From: Asaia bogorensis
GTDB lineage: Bacteria > Pseudomonadota > Alphaproteobacteria > Reyranellales > Reyranellaceae
DNA: 64,000 nucleotides
Direction of reading: 5' to 3'
Assembly (NCBI GenBank): GCA_945889625.1
Contig: CAMDCE010000011.1
Coordinates: forward strand, 42,707 to 106,706
A program made the translations under genes and the position numbers. The notes beneath the pieces were generated by a model, which did no database searches, had not been told where the DNA came from, and was given only the letters and a program-made list of their open reading frames with translations. This document shows positions 31,040 through 41,031 of this stretch, piece by piece. Within the stretch, counting starts at the first letter, position 1. Each line of letters opens with the position of its first letter.

Positions 31040-31357
31040 ATGGTGAAGCGCGTCCGTGGATCCAGGACCGGCCGGCCGATCATGGCGTTGCTCGACCTGC
31101 TGGGAAGGCGCTGGGTGCTGCGCATCGTCTGGGAATTGCGCGCCGAGCCCAAGCGCTTCCGAGAGTTGCAGGATGCGATCGGCGCCAGTCCGACCACCGT
31201 CAATGCGCGTCTGGCCGGCCTGCGTGAAGCAAAGCTCGTCGAACTCGACCCCGACAGCGGCTATCGTCTCACGGCGCTCGGCAAGGAACTGCTGCGCCTT
31301 TTCCTGCCGCTGTACGCCTGGTCGGAGAAGTGGGCGAAATCGCTGGACACACGTTAA
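31040..31357 (+). CDS. HxlR-family winged-helix transcriptional regulator
   Basis: A 105-residue DNA-binding protein. MALLDLLGRRWVLRIVWELRAEPKRFRELQDAIGASPTTVNARLAGLREAKLVE is the HxlR/MarR-like winged helix covering most of the chain. There is no Cys, so sensing by thiol oxidation is unlikely and a small ligand, perhaps an aromatic, is more probable. The gene is divergent from the carboxymuconolactone decarboxylase family gene and 10 bp upstream of the HpaB-type monooxygenase, so autoregulation plus control of both is likely through the paired palindromes upstream. Confidence 0.88.
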   Translation: MVKRVRGSRTGRPIMALLDLLGRRWVLRIVWELRAEPKRFRELQDAIGASPTTVNARLAGLREAKLVELDPDSGYRLTALGKELLRLFLPLYAWSEKWAKSLDTR

Positions 31358-31367
31358 GGGGGGCCGG

Positions 31368-32834
31368 ATGCATGAATTGCGGACAGGCGCGGAGTACCGT
31401 GCGGCACTGTGCGACGGGCGCAAGGTCTGGGTGGTAGGCGAGGGCGCGGTCGCGGATGTCACGACGCATCCCGCCACGCGGGCGATGGTCGACGAATACG
31501 TCGCCTGGTACGACCGCCACTTCGATCCCGCATGGCACGCTACGGTCTCGACGCCCGACGGCTTGCCATGGGGCTACGTGCTGCCCAGGACCTCCGACGA
31601 TCTCGTCGCGATGGGCCGGTGTTTCTCCAAGACGGCCTTCCTCAGTGCCGGCAATATCACGCATACGCCGGCATACGGGCACCTGATCGCCCTCGGCATC
31701 GTGGGCGAGGTCCAGGACCGCAAGCTGCCCGAGCAGCAGATCGCCCATGCCGAGGCCTATCGCCAGAGTATCGCCCGCACCGGCCGGTTCCTGACCTTCT
31801 CCTCGGGCTCTGCGACCATCGGCCAGCGCATGCGCCCCGATCCGGCCGAGCGCGCGGCGCTCAAGGTCGTGCGCGAGACCGACTCAGGGCTCGTGGTACG
31901 CGGGCGGGTCGGCATGCACACCAGCCCGGCCTACGCTGAGGACGTCTATATCGGCGCCATCTGTGGCGCCGAATACGACAAGCAGCGCGCCACTTTCGTG
32001 GTGCCGGTCAACGCGCCGGGCGTCACCGTGATCTGCCGCCGGCCCTCGACGCGCGCCGCCAACCCGTTCGTGGCGCCTCTCAGCAGCCGCTACGACGAGC
32101 TCGACGGGCAGATGTGGCTCGAGGACGTGCACATCCCGTGGGAACGCGTCTTCCTGGTCGATCCGTCGCCCGAGGCGATCGCTCGCTGGCTTTTCTGGCA
32201 CCAGCTCTATTGCTGGCTGGCGAAGGCGGAGTTCACCCTTGGGCTGGGCCTCGCCTGCACACATGCAATGGGGCTCGCCACGCACGACGTGACCGTTGAC
32301 TATCTGCTCGATCTCATGACCGCCGTGCAGACAGTGCGCAGCTGCCAGGTCGCGGCCGAACGCGATCCGCTTTTCACCTCGGCAGGCTATTGCTATCCCA
32401 ACCCTTGCCATCTCGCGGTGGGCAGCCTCACCCTGCTGCAGGCCCGCCCGCGCATGAGCGAGATCCTGCGCATCGTTCCCGGCTCCTCGCTGGTCGTGGC
32501 GCCGACCGACTGTGATCTCGCAGCACCCGAGGTGGCAGCCGGCCTGGATGAGTCTTTCTCGGGTGGCGGCTACAGCGCGACGCAGCGCGCTGCCCTGCTG
32601 AACATGACGTGGGACCACGTGTCGTCGGCGCTGGAAGCGCGCGAATCGGCTTTCGAGCTGCATGCCAACGGCGGCGCGCAATCGTGGCGCGGACGGCTGC
32701 GGCGCGGCTTTTCGGATTACAACGAGCTGGCCAACGGCGTGCTGCGTCAGCTTAGTGTCGCGATGCCGGAGATCGACCTCAACGGCATCCGTGCTGCACC
32801 ACTGGCGCAGCGCCGACCCGTGGCGCCGGGATAA
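31368..32834 (+). CDS. HpaB-family FADH2-dependent aromatic monooxygenase
   Basis: A 488-residue protein with start at 31368 (MHELRTGAEY), 10 bp after the HxlR stop. The family N-terminus RTGAEYRAALCDGRKVWV...VTTHPATRAM and the flavin-pocket region (GRVGMHTSPAYAEDVY; LEDVHIPWERVFL) are present. 4-Hydroxyphenylacetate 3-hydroxylases use reduced FAD from a separate reductase (HpaC), and no reductase is in the window. The substrate is probably a phenol. Linkage to HxlR and the carboxymuconolactone-type gene supports aromatic catabolism. Confidence 0.87.
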   Translation: MHELRTGAEYRAALCDGRKVWVVGEGAVADVTTHPATRAMVDEYVAWYDRHFDPAWHATVSTPDGLPWGYVLPRTSDDLVAMGRCFSKTAFLSAGNITHTPAYGHLIALGIVGEVQDRKLPEQQIAHAEAYRQSIARTGRFLTFSSGSATIGQRMRPDPAERAALKVVRETDSGLVVRGRVGMHTSPAYAEDVYIGAICGAEYDKQRATFVVPVNAPGVTVICRRPSTRAANPFVAPLSSRYDELDGQMWLEDVHIPWERVFLVDPSPEAIARWLFWHQLYCWLAKAEFTLGLGLACTHAMGLATHDVTVDYLLDLMTAVQTVRSCQVAAERDPLFTSAGYCYPNPCHLAVGSLTLLQARPRMSEILRIVPGSSLVVAPTDCDLAAPEVAAGLDESFSGGGYSATQRAALLNMTWDHVSSALEARESAFELHANGGAQSWRGRLRRGFSDYNELANGVLRQLSVAMPEIDLNGIRAAPLAQRRPVAPG

Positions 32835-33146
32835 TTGGCGAATGTCCTTGCGGAGTTACCCGGCGAATACACGAACTTTACCGTTCATTCCGGCGAAGAC
32901 AGACCGCGCAGCGGGAACGGCCAAATTGGGGTCTTGCCTGACTGATGCGACCCACGGTGGCCGCTCCCGGCGCGTCATCCGTATTGTCCCGCTATGCTGA
33001 TGCCCGAATGGTTGCGTCAGCAATCATGGCGGCGCGTTGACCCGGTGGAAGCATCTAAACCTCCGTGTCGGTGCGAGGTCTGATCATCCGGTCACTCGCC
33101 GGGCGCCTTGTCAACGCCGCCATCGTTGGAGAAAGGACAGCAGCGC
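32835..33146. other. Intergenic region without recognised features
   Basis: The 312 bp between the stops of the convergent monooxygenase and cytochrome genes hold no convincing ORF, RNA gene or long inverted repeat. It is likely spacer with termination signals that I cannot point to. Confidence 0.4.
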
Positions 33147-33587
33147 TTACTGCTTGAGGAAGGGGTTGTCGCCACCGCGCGGACGGCGGCGCGGCGGGAA
33201 CTGTTCGACGAGGTAGTCGAGGATCTCGGCGCGCTCGGCGGGCTTCACCGGCGGCATGCGATGCTTTTCCAGCATCAGGTCGATGCTGGCGTCCCATAGG
33301 TCGCGCGTCAGGCCCTGCGCCTTGATCAGCGCCACGCCGTGGCAGGCGGTGCAGGTGTAGAAGGTGGTGTCGCGGCCTTTGCCCTCGGGCAGATCTTCGA
33401 CCTTGTCGTTGTGCGGTGGCGGCTTGCCCGTGGCCGCCTCCGGAACGACCGGGGGCGCCGCCGCGACCGGCGCCTCCGGGGTCCGGAGATGGCGGTCCTT
33501 GCGCAGGGCGCCGCCGCGATCGAAGGCAACCAGCAGGAACACCGTCGTCATGGTGACCACGACGACGTGGGTCATCGTGAGCCGCAT
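33147..33587 (-). CDS. sorB: Monohaem cytochrome c, sulfite dehydrogenase SorB-like subunit
   Basis: A 146-residue protein. Residues 7-23 form an uncleaved-looking membrane or signal segment, followed by a Pro/Ala-rich linker to about 58. One haem site is present: C79-T-A-C82-H83, with Met111 in KHRMPPV as the likely axial ligand. Its ATG shares one base with the upstream stop (TGATG). Adjacent sorA and its length fit the electron-accepting haem subunit of SorAB, which passes sulfite electrons to cytochrome c. Here the domain is membrane-anchored instead of freely soluble, judging by the N-terminus. Confidence 0.78.
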   Translation of the reverse strand: MRLTMTHVVVVTMTTVFLLVAFDRGGALRKDRHLRTPEAPVAAAPPVVPEAATGKPPPHNDKVEDLPEGKGRDTTFYTCTACHGVALIKAQGLTRDLWDASIDLMLEKHRMPPVKPAERAEILDYLVEQFPPRRRPRGGDNPFLKQ

Positions 33588-34822
33588 CAGGCTTCGACGA
33601 GCACCCGGATGCGGTTGATCGGATTGGCGCCGTAGCCTTGGGGGTTCCAGTTGCCGGCGACAAAGGGCTGCGTCAGGCCCTTGGTGTCGGTGGCCTTGGC
33701 CCACACTTCGTAGTAGCCGGCAGTCGGCAGGTCGACGGTGGCAGTGAAGCGCTGCCAGGCGAACTTGTTGGCGGGCGCATTCACCTTGGCGGCCTTCCAG
33801 GTGACGCCATAGTCGGTCGAGATGTCGACCGTCTTGATCTCGCTGTCGCCGGCCCAGGCATGGCCGCGCAGATCGAGCTTGCGCGCGCCGGCGGCGAGCT
33901 TGGTGCCGTCGGCCGGGAAGGTGATGACCGAGCGCACCGGCATCGCTTCCAGGATCGCCATGTCCTTGTCGTTGCCCTTGCTGCCCGGAACGATCGGCGT
34001 CTTGGGCGTGCGATAGGAGAAGCCGCCCATGCCGGGGCCGTCGTGCTCCTTGTCGCGGACCCAGATGCGGGTCAGCCACTTGGTCGACAGCGAACCCGCC
34101 CAGCCCGGAACGACCAGTCGCACCGGCCCGCCGTGGATCAGCGGCAGATCCTTGCCGTTCAGCTTGAAGGCGATCAGCGTGCTGTCGTCCATCGCCTTGG
34201 CGATGCGCATGCCGCGCGAGATGGTGGGCTTGTCGGTCTCGCCGGCAAGCGTCGGGTCGGCGCCATAGTGGCCGGTGTAGACGGCCGAGGCCTTGAGTCC
34301 TGCCGTCTTCAGAACGTCGGCCAGCCGCACGCCGGTCCATTCCGGGCAGCCTGCGCCGCCGTTGGTCCACTGGTTGCCACGCGCCTCGGGCGTGAAGAAC
34401 GACCGGCCGTTGCCGCCGCATTCCAGCATCAGCTTCAGGCTGACGTTGGGATACTTCGACATCAGGTCGCCCAGCGTGATCTCCATCGGCGTGTTGACCT
34501 CGCCGTCGATCTTGATCTTCCACGCTTTTGGGTCGCCGCTGATCTGGGGTATCTGGCCGTTGTTGCGCACGAACAGCTTGTCGGTGGGCGTGACGTCGTC
34601 GTCGAGCAGCTCGGCCTGCGTCTCGGCGACCAGCGGCTTGTCGCCCAGCACCGCGAGCTTGGCCTTGCCGTCCATTTCGAGCAGCTTGGGACCTTTTGGG
34701 GCGGCGGCAGGTGTGCCTTGCGCCAGCGCCGGACTGACCGGCAGGGATGCACCCAGTGTGACCATTCCTACGCCCTGAAGCACATTCCGCCGCGAGGCCG
34801 TCCAGGTTCCCGAGCTTTTCAT
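33587..34822 (-). CDS. sorA: Sulfite dehydrogenase, molybdopterin subunit SorA-like
   Basis: A 411-residue periplasmic molybdoenzyme. A twin-arginine signal (SRRNVLQGVGMVTLGASLP, about residues 10-28) predicts Tat export after cofactor insertion. The molybdenum ligand Cys is C135 in MLECGGNGRSFF. The oxidoreductase-molybdopterin domain spans about 80-290 and the Mo-co dimerisation domain about 300-405. It oxidises sulfite to sulfate. It is 31 bp past the PotI stop in the same direction, so it may belong to the long leftward array. A SoxC-like or methionine-sulfoxide role is less likely but not excluded. Confidence 0.87.
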   Translation of the reverse strand: MKSSGTWTASRRNVLQGVGMVTLGASLPVSPALAQGTPAAAPKGPKLLEMDGKAKLAVLGDKPLVAETQAELLDDDVTPTDKLFVRNNGQIPQISGDPKAWKIKIDGEVNTPMEITLGDLMSKYPNVSLKLMLECGGNGRSFFTPEARGNQWTNGGAGCPEWTGVRLADVLKTAGLKASAVYTGHYGADPTLAGETDKPTISRGMRIAKAMDDSTLIAFKLNGKDLPLIHGGPVRLVVPGWAGSLSTKWLTRIWVRDKEHDGPGMGGFSYRTPKTPIVPGSKGNDKDMAILEAMPVRSVITFPADGTKLAAGARKLDLRGHAWAGDSEIKTVDISTDYGVTWKAAKVNAPANKFAWQRFTATVDLPTAGYYEVWAKATDTKGLTQPFVAGNWNPQGYGANPINRIRVLVEA

Positions 34823-34853
34823 TGGCTTTCCTCCGATTTTGGAAAATTCTACC

Positions 34854-35645
34854 TCAAGCGCGGCGGCGCGTCAGCCAGCTAGAAAAAATTAGCGCACCGG
34901 CGGCGATGCACACTACGATGGTGGCGAGCACGTTGATCTGCGGATCGACGCCCAGCCGCACGCTGGAATAGACGCGCATCGGCAGGGTTTCGGACTGCGC
35001 GCCCGACACGAACTGGGTGAGAATCAGATCGTCGAGCGACAGCGTGAAGGCGAGCAGCCAACCCGAGGCGAGGGCGGGGGCGATCAGCGGTAGGGTCACG
35101 GTCAGAAAGGTGACCCCGGGCGTGGCGCCGAGATCCATCGCCGCCTCTTCCAGCGAGCGATCGAAATCAGCGAGCCTTGCCTGGACGACGATGGCCACGA
35201 AGGCCAGCGAGAAGGTGGTGTGGCCGATCACGACGGTGAGGAAGCCGCGATCGGGCCAGCCGATCAGCCGTTCGGCACCGACGAACAGCAGCAACATGGA
35301 AATGCCCATGACCACTTCCGGCATCACCATGGGCGCGATCACCAGTCCGCCGAACAGGGTGCGGCCAAAAAAGCGCGGCACACGCGCCAGCACGTAGCCG
35401 GCAGCGAGCCCGAGCAGGGTCGCCAAGGTGGCGCTCACCACGGCGATGCGCAGCGACAGCCAGGCGGCCGACAGCATCGCATCGTTGTCGAACAGCGCCT
35501 GCCACCATTTCAGCGAAAAGCCCGACCACACCGTGACCAGTCGCGACTCGTTGAAGGAATAGATCATCACCAGCGCGATCGGCAGGTAGAGAAAGGCATA
35601 GCCGAAGGCCAGGACGGTGAAGGCGAAGCGGGCGCGGCCGATCAT
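34854..35645 (-). CDS. potI: Pot-type ABC transporter permease (PotI-like)
   Basis: A 263-residue permease with six predicted helices. The ATP-coupling EAA loop is visible as EEAAMDLGATPGVTFLTVTLPLI near residues 165-188. The start at 35645 overlaps the PotH stop by 4 bp (ATGA). It forms, with PotF, PotG and PotH, a complete polyamine-type importer. The substrate could be putrescine, spermidine or a related cation; sequence alone does not decide. Confidence 0.87.
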   Translation of the reverse strand: MIGRARFAFTVLAFGYAFLYLPIALVMIYSFNESRLVTVWSGFSLKWWQALFDNDAMLSAAWLSLRIAVVSATLATLLGLAAGYVLARVPRFFGRTLFGGLVIAPMVMPEVVMGISMLLLFVGAERLIGWPDRGFLTVVIGHTTFSLAFVAIVVQARLADFDRSLEEAAMDLGATPGVTFLTVTLPLIAPALASGWLLAFTLSLDDLILTQFVSGAQSETLPMRVYSSVRLGVDPQINVLATIVVCIAAGALIFSSWLTRRRA

Positions 35646-36481
35646 GTCTGGCGCTCCAGGCTCCTGGCCTGCTGGCGCTGGAACAGCGCGATCGGTCCGA
35701 CCAGCAGCACCAGCAGGCAGATCGCCACCGCCGAGGCGAGCGGCCAGTCGGCATTGGTGAAGAACTCGTCCCAAAGCACCTTGCCGATCATCAAGGTGTC
35801 GGTGCCGCCCAACAGATCGGGGATCACGAACTCGCCGACCGCCGGGATGAAGACCAACAGGCAGCCGGCGACGATGCCGGGCAGCGACAACGGCAAGGTG
35901 ATCGTGAGGAACGCTTGTATCGGCGTGGCGCCGAGATCGGCCGCAGCCTCGAGCAGGCCGATGTCGAGCTTCTCGAGAGTGACGTAGAGCGGCAGGACCA
36001 TGAACGGCAGGTAGGCGTAGACGATGCCGAGGTGGACGGCCCACTCGGTGCCGAGGATGGTGCCGGGATCGCTGGCGAGGCCGCTCCAGCGCAGGAACTG
36101 GTTGAGCGTGCCGTTCTCGGCCAGCAGTCCCATCCAGGCATAGACGCGGATCAGGCACGACGTCCAGAACGGCAGCACCACCAGCATCAAGAGCAGCGGC
36201 CGGCGCTCGGGCCGGGCGCGGGCGATGGCGTAGGCCATGGGATAGCCCAGCAGCAGCGCGACCAGCATCGACGTGGCGGCAATGCGCAGTGCGCTCAGCC
36301 AGGCCGCGAGATAGAGGCTGTCGGTGAAGAGCAGCTTGAAACTCGCGAAGCTCACGCCTAGCTCGACCGGCGGCGCCGAATCGGGTGTGTTAGTGCCGAA
36401 GGCGATCGCCAGCACCAGCACGAACGGCAGCACGAAGAAGACTGTGAGCCAGAGGTAGGGAAGCGCGATGACGGCCCGCAT
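35642..36481 (-). CDS. potH: Pot-type ABC transporter permease (PotH-like)
   Basis: A 279-residue permease with six helices and the EAA loop EAAADLGATPIQAFLTITLPLSL near residues 178-200. The first hydrophobic segment is at about 8-30. It overlaps the next gene by 4 bp and follows the ATPase by 4 bp, so the pot genes are one unit. It is the inner-membrane channel partner of PotI. Confidence 0.87.
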   Translation of the reverse strand: MRAVIALPYLWLTVFFVLPFVLVLAIAFGTNTPDSAPPVELGVSFASFKLLFTDSLYLAAWLSALRIAATSMLVALLLGYPMAYAIARARPERRPLLLMLVVLPFWTSCLIRVYAWMGLLAENGTLNQFLRWSGLASDPGTILGTEWAVHLGIVYAYLPFMVLPLYVTLEKLDIGLLEAAADLGATPIQAFLTITLPLSLPGIVAGCLLVFIPAVGEFVIPDLLGGTDTLMIGKVLWDEFFTNADWPLASAVAICLLVLLVGPIALFQRQQARSLERQT

Positions 36482-36485
36482 GGTG

Positions 36486-37490
36486 CTACTTCTCGAGAAG
36501 GTGGCCGGCGTCGGAGGCCCAGCCCAGCCAGACGCTCTGCGTCCGGCGGAAGGCGGCCTCGCCCGTGCGCGCCACGTTGGCGGTCGTGACCATCATCACT
36601 CGCCCGCCACCCATGGAGACACGATAGAGCGAGCGACTGCCTTCGTAGGCGATGTCGACGATCGTACCCTGGACGGCATACGGGGTGTCGGGCCGTGTCG
36701 CCGACAGCGCGATCTTCTCCGGTCGCAGCACCAGCCAGAGGCCGGGTCCGCTCTTGACGTGGAGGATATTGGCGATGCCGATAAAGTCGGCGACGAAGCG
36801 CGAGGCCGGCCGCTCGTAGAGCTCGTGCGGCGTCCCGACCTGGGCGATGCGGCCGGCGTTCATGACGGCAACGCGGCCTGCCATCGACATTGCCTCCTCC
36901 TGGTCGTGCGTCACCACCACGAAGGTGAGACCGAGCTGCTCCTGCAGGCGCACCAGCTCGAAACGCGTGCCCTCGCGCAGCTTGCGGTCGAGCGCGGCCA
37001 GCGGCTCGTCGAGCAGCAGGATCTTCGGCCTCTTGATCAGCGCGCGGGCGAGCGCCACCCTCTGGCGCTGGCCGCCGGAAAGCCGCGCGGGCTTTCGTGA
37101 GCCCATTTCTTCGAGCCGCACCAGCTTGAGCATCTCGGCGACGCGCCTGGTGACCTCGGCTTTCGCCATGCCTTCGCGCCGGAGCCCGTAGCCGACATTG
37201 GCCGCGACATCCATGTGCGGGAACAGGGCGTAGGACTGGAACATCATGTTGACTGGCCGGCGATGCGGCGGCACGCCCGCCATATCCTGGCCGTCGATCA
37301 CGATGCGGCCGGTATCGGGTGTCTCGAAACCCGCGAGCAGGCGCAGCAGCGTGGTCTTGCCGCAGCCCGAGCCGCCCAGCAGGGCAAAGAGCTCGCCGCG
37401 CGCGATCTCGAGATCGACGCCGGCCACGGCCGACACGGCGCCGAAGCGCTTGGTGAGGCCCTCGATCCTGACGATGGCGTCGCTCACCAT
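36486..37490 (-). CDS. potG: Pot-type ABC transporter ATP-binding protein (PotG-like)
   Basis: A 334-residue ATPase. Walker A is GGSGCGKTT (39-47), the signature LSGGQRQRVALARAL, Walker B ILLLDEPLAAL, and the H-loop is in VVTHDQEEAM. A C-terminal TOBE domain (about 235-330) is typical of the polyamine and iron groups. It powers import through PotH and PotI. It lies 6 bp downstream of potF. Confidence 0.9.
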   Translation of the reverse strand: MVSDAIVRIEGLTKRFGAVSAVAGVDLEIARGELFALLGGSGCGKTTLLRLLAGFETPDTGRIVIDGQDMAGVPPHRRPVNMMFQSYALFPHMDVAANVGYGLRREGMAKAEVTRRVAEMLKLVRLEEMGSRKPARLSGGQRQRVALARALIKRPKILLLDEPLAALDRKLREGTRFELVRLQEQLGLTFVVVTHDQEEAMSMAGRVAVMNAGRIAQVGTPHELYERPASRFVADFIGIANILHVKSGPGLWLVLRPEKIALSATRPDTPYAVQGTIVDIAYEGSRSLYRVSMGGGRVMMVTTANVARTGEAAFRRTQSVWLGWASDAGHLLEK

Positions 37491-37496
37491 GCCAGC

Positions 37497-38591
37497 CTAT
37501 CGGCCGGTCTTGATCGCTGTCCACAGCCGCGTGCGCTCGCGGACCTGCTCGGCGTTGCCGGCGGTGATGGTGTAGAGCTTCGACCGGTTGCCGGCCGACG
37601 GATAGATCAACGGATTGTCGGCGATTGCCTTTGGCAGCAACGGCGTCGCGGCAAGATTGGCGTTGGCATATTCGGTGAGCTCGGTCGAGGCGGCCGCGAC
37701 CTTGGGATCGAGCATGAAGTCGAGGAACTTGTGGGCGCCCGCGGGGTTCGGTGCGTCCTTGGGGATGGCGGCAACGTCGATCCACAGCATCGTACCCTGG
37801 TTGGGGATGGTGTAGGCGATGTCGCGTCGGTCCTTGGCCTTGGCCGCGCGGGCACGCGCCTGCAGGATGTCGCCAGAATAGCCGAAGGCCAGGCAGGTGT
37901 TCCCGCCGGCCAGCGCGTTGATGTACTCGGACGAGTGGAACTTGCGGATGAAGGGCCGGATCCCTTTGACGATCTCGGCGGCCTTGGCGAGATCCTCGGG
38001 CTTCTTGGAATCGGGATTGAGCAGCAGGTACTTCAGCGCGGCCGGCAGCACGTCGGTGGCGCTGTCGAGCACCATGACGCCGCAATCAACGAAGCGCGAT
38101 ACGATGGCCGGATCGAAGATCATGGCAAGCGAGTCGACCGGCGCATTGCTCATGCGTCGGCGGATCTCGGCAACATTGTAGCCGATGCCTACGGTACCCC
38201 ACATCCAGGGAACGCCGTGGGTGTTGCCGGGGTCGTACCTGGCGAGCGGCGCCATGATCTCGGGATCGAGGTTCTTCCAGTTCTTGAGCTTTGATTTGTC
38301 GAGCGGCAAGTAGAGGTTGGCCGCGAGCTGCCGCACGAAGAACGGCGAGGCGGTCGGCACCACGACGTCGTAGCCCGAGCGGCCGGTCCGGAGCTTGGCG
38401 TCGAGAATCTCGTTGGAATCGTAGGTCGTGTAGTTGAGCTTGAGTCCGCTTTCCTTGGCGAAGACCTTGAGCTGGTCCTCGGCGATATAGTCCGACCAGT
38501 TGTAGACATTGACCTGGCCCTGGCCGAGCGCGGGTCCGGCGCCCAAGGAAAGCAACGTGCCAAGCAAGGAGGCAAGAACAGCCAGACGCAT
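37497..38591 (-). CDS. potF: Periplasmic polyamine-type binding protein (PotF/PotD-like)
   Basis: A 364-residue protein. The start at 38591 (MRLAVLASLLG) leads a Sec signal peptide ending near GPALGQG. QVNVYNWSDYIAED is the classic start of the mature PotD/PotF fold. Other conserved parts are YDSNEILDAKLRTGRSGYDVVVP and GVPWMWGTVGIGYN. It binds the polyamine and delivers it to the permease. The stop of livF is 16 bp before the start, so this transporter may be read from the benzoate operon; a separate promoter in so small a gap is unlikely but could lie in livF. Confidence 0.87.
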   Translation of the reverse strand: MRLAVLASLLGTLLSLGAGPALGQGQVNVYNWSDYIAEDQLKVFAKESGLKLNYTTYDSNEILDAKLRTGRSGYDVVVPTASPFFVRQLAANLYLPLDKSKLKNWKNLDPEIMAPLARYDPGNTHGVPWMWGTVGIGYNVAEIRRRMSNAPVDSLAMIFDPAIVSRFVDCGVMVLDSATDVLPAALKYLLLNPDSKKPEDLAKAAEIVKGIRPFIRKFHSSEYINALAGGNTCLAFGYSGDILQARARAAKAKDRRDIAYTIPNQGTMLWIDVAAIPKDAPNPAGAHKFLDFMLDPKVAAASTELTEYANANLAATPLLPKAIADNPLIYPSAGNRSKLYTITAGNAEQVRERTRLWTAIKTGR

Positions 38592-38607
38592 CGGGTACTC
38601 CGCAGGA

Positions 38608-39308
<701 letters not shown>

Positions 39309-39312
<4 letters not shown>

Positions 39313-40061
39313 GCGGTCTCCTCGCCGAGATAGGCCTGGCGCACCTCGGGGTTGGCGCGGATCTCCTCGGGCGTGCCCGACGCGATGGCGCGGCCATAGA
39401 CCAGCACGGTGATGCGGTCGGCGAGCTGGAAGACGGCGTCCATGTCGTGCTCGATCAGCAGCATGGCGCGCTTGCCCTTCAGCGCGTGCAGGAAGCCGAT
39501 CATGGCCTGCGACTCCTCCGCGCCCATGCCGGCCATCGGCTCGTCGAGCAGCAGCAGCTTGGGATCGCCGGCCAGCGCCATGGCGATCTCGAGCTGGCGC
39601 TGCTCGCCGTGGCTCAAGGCCGACGCCAGCACGCCGGCGCGCTGGTCGAGACCCACGGCGGCGAGGCCGTGCCAGGCGGGCTCGCGCACGGCGCGGTCGC
39701 GGCGGATATCGCCCAGGAAACGGAAGGAATGGCCGGCATGGGCAAGGACGGCGATCGCGACGTTCTGGATCGCGGTGAATTCACGAAACACCGAGGTGAT
39801 CTGGAAGGATCGTGCCAGCCCCAGCCGCACACGCGCATGTGCCGGCAGACGCGTGATGTCGCGGCCGGCGAAATGGATGGTGCCCGAGTCGGGGGCCAGG
39901 ATGCCGGTGATCTGGCTGACCAGCGTCGTCTTGCCGGCGCCGTTGGGCCCGATCAGGGCGTGGATCTCGCCCGGGCGAACGTCGATCGACACCGAATCGG
40001 TGGCAACGAGCCCGCCAAAGCGTTTCACAAGGCCCTGAGTGGAGAGCAGCGGCTCAACCAT
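39309..40061 (-). CDS. livG: ABC transporter ATP-binding protein LivG-like
   Basis: A 250-residue ATPase. The start at 40061 (MVEPLLSTQGLVKRFGG) is the family N-terminus; it overlaps livM by 8 bp. Walker A is GPNGAGKTT (38-46) and Walker B KLLLLDEPMAGM, with the LivG-type C-terminal end GTPEEIRANPEVRQAYLGEE. The signature region reads LSHGEQRQLEIAMAL. It is the second ATPase of the Liv-type importer. Confidence 0.9.
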
Positions 40062-41031
40062 CGTTTCGTCCCAGGAGGGAGTCGATGCCGCCCTTGGCAT
40101 AGAGTGCCACCAGCACCAGCATCGGGCCGAACACGATCTGCCAGTATTCACCCCAGCCCTTGTGGGCGAGGTCGAGCAGCGGCTTCAGCGATTCCTCCAG
40201 GGCAAAGAAGGCGATGGTGCCGTAGATCGGCCCGAACAGCGTGCCCATGCCGCCCAGCACGACGATGACGATGAGATCGCCCGACTTTACCCACGACATC
40301 ATGGCGGGCGACACATAGGCGCCTTCGTTGGCGAGCAGGACGCCGGCCAGCCCGCCGAAGGCGCCCGATATGATGAAGGCCACCAGCCGGTAGCGGAACA
40401 CCGGGAAGCCCAGCGCCGTCATGCGCAGCTCGTTGGACTTGGTGCCGCGCAGCACTGCGCCGAAGCGCGAATTGGCGAAGCGGCTGGCGAACCACAGGGT
40501 GGCGCAGAGCAGGATGAAGCACAGCCAGTAGAACGACGCCTTGTCGCGCAGGTCGATCAGGCCGGAGAAGCGGCTGCGGCTGATGTTGAGGCCGTCGTCG
40601 GCGCCGTAGGCCTCCAGCCCGGCGCTGACGTAGTAAATGAGCTGCGCGAAGGCCAGCGTAATCATGATGAAGTAGACGCCGCGCGTCCTGAGCGACAGCG
40701 CGCCGACCACGGCAGCCCACAGCGCCGCTGCGGCGATGCCGACCGGCCATTGCAGCCAGCCGCTTTCCACGCCGCTTGCCGACAGGATGCCGACGGCATA
40801 GCCGCCGATGCCGAAGAACACCGCATGGCCGAAGCTCACCAGCCCGCCATAGCCCAGGATCAAGTTGAGGCTGACCGCGGCGATCGACCAGATGACGATG
40901 CGCGTGCCGATCGACAGGAGATAGCGCTGGTCGAACGCCTGGGTGAGAATCGGCAGGACAGCGAAGACCAGCAGCACCACCGCGATGACGAGACCGCGCG
41001 GTGTGCGAAGCGGCGCGAGGAGGTTGCTCAT
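40054..41031 (-). CDS. livM: ABC transporter permease LivM-like
   Basis: A 325-residue permease with about ten hydrophobic segments. It starts at 41031 (MSNLLAPLRTPRG) with a 4-bp overlap of the livH stop. Motifs include LNLILGYGGLVSFGHAVFFGIGGYAVG and the C-terminal GGMGTLFGPIYGTIAFFALEESL. It forms the channel with LivH. Confidence 0.9.
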   Translation of the reverse strand: MSNLLAPLRTPRGLVIAVVLLVFAVLPILTQAFDQRYLLSIGTRIVIWSIAAVSLNLILGYGGLVSFGHAVFFGIGGYAVGILSASGVESGWLQWPVGIAAAALWAAVVGALSLRTRGVYFIMITLAFAQLIYYVSAGLEAYGADDGLNISRSRFSGLIDLRDKASFYWLCFILLCATLWFASRFANSRFGAVLRGTKSNELRMTALGFPVFRYRLVAFIISGAFGGLAGVLLANEGAYVSPAMMSWVKSGDLIVIVVLGGMGTLFGPIYGTIAFFALEESLKPLLDLAHKGWGEYWQIVFGPMLVLVALYAKGGIDSLLGRNDG

